Positions 62,950 to 64,000 of a stretch of DNA of 64,000 bases are shown here, in pieces; position 1 is the stretch's first letter, and each line of letters begins with the position of its first letter. A program made the translations under genes and the position numbers. The notes beneath the pieces are model-generated. The model saw only the letters and a program-made list of their open reading frames with translations, was not told where the DNA came from and searched no databases. Source of the DNA: Calothrix sp. PCC 7716 (GTDB lineage: Bacteria; Cyanobacteriota; Cyanobacteriia; Cyanobacteriales; Nostocaceae); contig NZ_AP025018.1 in the NCBI RefSeq assembly GCF_019977735.1, positions 930,001 through 994,000 of the forward strand, read 5' to 3'.

Positions 62950-64000
62950 ATGTCTACTGGTATATTGATTGTCGTTGCTATCTTAGCTTTTTACCTTGCT
63001 TTTAACCTTGGCGCCAATGATGTTGCTAATGCAATGGGCACTTCGGTAGGTTCTAAAGCGGTTACTTTGAGGCAGGCTTTAATTATTGCAGGTGTATTAG
63101 AGTTTGCTGGCGCCGTATTGTTTGGACGTGAGGTAACACAGACGCTAGCTACAGGTGTGGCAAACCCTGTGTTATTTGTGGATACTCCGAAAGTTTTTGT
63201 GACTGGGATGGTTTCTGTACTAATTGCGTGTGGGCTATGGTTACAACTGGCAACTTCGCGCGGTTTACCTGTTTCGAGTTCTCATGCTGTGGTCGGCGCC
63301 ATTGCTGGGTTTAGTTGGGTAGCGTTGGGAGTTGGCGCCATTGATTGGTCTTCGATTAAGTTAATTACTATTGGTTGGGTATTAACACCTATTATTAGCG
63401 GTATAATTGCAGCTTTATTTTACAGTCAAATTCAACGCTGGATTTTAAATCAGCAAAATCAAATAATACAATTAAATGAGTGGATTCCTTGGTTAAGTAC
63501 TGCTTTAGTGGGTGCTTTTGGTGTTATTGTATTACCAACTTTAACTCATCCTATCGCTGAGTTGTTTACAAATAAGTTCGGTATAAATATACCTTTTTAT
63601 GATTACTCACTGCTAACAGGCACCGTCGCTGTTGTTAGTTTAACGGTTTATAGCTGGCGCCTGGTAGAGAAGGGGGGTAATAATTTATTAATCGAAAAAA
63701 TATTTGCACGCTATCAATTATTGAGTGCTTGCTTTGTTGCGTTTGCACATGGTTCTAATGATGTGGGAAATGCTATAGCACCATTGGCAGCTATTGTTTA
63801 TACGATTAATAGTACCAAAGTACCGATAACACAGATAGATGTACCTTTATGGATTTTAGTACTTGGCGCCGCCGGTATTGTTACTGGTTTGGCGATATTG
63901 GGTAAAAACGTGATTGCGACTATTGGCGAAAGTATTATTACTTTACAACCTAGCAGTGGTTTCTGTGCTGAACTCGCTACCGCTATTACAATTTTGCTTG
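62950..64000 (+). CDS. PiT family inorganic phosphate transporter (cut by window end)
   Basis: The frame is open from ATG 62950 to the last base (350 codons). Duplicated PiT signatures are present: AFNLGANDVANAMGTSVGSKAV near the start and FAHGSNDVGNAIAPLAAI in the second half. About eight TMs are seen so far, with a short loop of Gln-rich sequence between halves. It imports phosphate with a cation. With the alkaline phosphatase at 54941 and the phosphodiesterase at 60981 it gives the region a phosphate theme. Confidence 0.95.
   Translation, partial: MSTGILIVVAILAFYLAFNLGANDVANAMGTSVGSKAVTLRQALIIAGVLEFAGAVLFGREVTQTLATGVANPVLFVDTPKVFVTGMVSVLIACGLWLQLATSRGLPVSSSHAVVGAIAGFSWVALGVGAIDWSSIKLITIGWVLTPIISGIIAALFYSQIQRWILNQQNQIIQLNEWIPWLSTALVGAFGVIVLPTLTHPIAELFTNKFGINIPFYDYSLLTGTVAVVSLTVYSWRLVEKGGNNLLIEKIFARYQLLSACFVAFAHGSNDVGNAIAPLAAIVYTINSTKVPITQIDVPLWILVLGAAGIVTGLAILGKNVIATIGESIITLQPSSGFCAELATAITILL

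Overview
The window looks like chromosome of a filamentous, probably heterocyst-forming (Nostocales-type) cyanobacterium. The base composition is AT-rich by eye. Many encoded proteins belong to cyanobacterial families: a CAAD thylakoid protein, pentapeptide-repeat proteins, a trifunctional Ser/Thr kinase-histidine kinase, a CTB-type double-glycine peptide and HEAT modules with an AVLGG motif. There are many short palindromes and repeats of the kind that litter cyanobacterial genomes, plus a psbA fragment. The palindrome GGCGCC is strikingly frequent (17 sites located by eye in the first 11 kb), while the usual cyanobacterial HIP1 octamer GCGATCGC was not noticed. No rRNA, tRNA or CRISPR array was recognised.

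Layout. 1-6.8 kb: envelope and stress proteins (CAAD fragment, BON lipoprotein, triple-repeat general stress protein, a 1052-residue membrane-anchored repeat protein). 6.8-11.2 kb: a solitary TnpB-like gene lacking the expected third RuvC aspartate, followed by a scrambled zone. In that zone a small module (ribbon-helix-helix-like gene, 114-residue gene, 53-residue helical gene, and a remnant of the 3' end of the 1052-residue gene) is present in several intact and decayed copies. 11.2-17.4 kb: small membrane protein, bacteriocin-like peptide, HEAT protein, YidH-like protein, two pentapeptide proteins, TenA and a Tat-exported carbonic anhydrase. 17.4-30.1 kb: giant kinase, cytochrome P450, DUF2809 protein, PLP decarboxylase, YchF, GNAT, 2OG-Fe(II) oxygenase. 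30.1-36.2 kb: a secreted PEP-CTERM-like protein, a second HEAT protein and a FAD oxidoreductase. A GC-rich, apparently proteobacterial AraC/SDR island comes next, and then decayed copies of the secreted-protein and oxidoreductase genes joined in frame to a piece of psbA. 36.2-41.2 kb: a subtilase with a small I9-like companion, two excisionase-type antitoxins and a PIN toxin broken by one TGA codon. 41.2-43.6 kb: divergent glycosyltransferase and zinc alcohol dehydrogenase.

43.8-54.5 kb is the most system-like part: nine consecutive minus-strand genes. They include a VirB4-type ATPase, a VirB3-position protein, a possible VirB2-like protein, secreted VirB5-position and polytopic VirB6-position proteins, two paralogous single-TM VirB8-position proteins, a VirB10-like protein and a terminal coiled-coil/TPR protein. 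No relaxase, VirD4, VirB9 or VirB11 was seen, so it resembles a minimal type IV secretion-like envelope machine.

54.5-64 kb: a 179-bp MITE with perfect terminal repeats and a perfect 10-bp target duplication. It is followed by alkaline phosphatase, a CDF metal exporter, a surface beta-barrel/beta-helix protein with a double Fur/Zur-like box upstream, a phosphodiesterase-like enzyme, two tandem HicB-like proteins and a PiT phosphate transporter cut by the window end.

A recurring theme is that dispersed repeats extend into genes: several proteins end, and one begins, inside short repeats.
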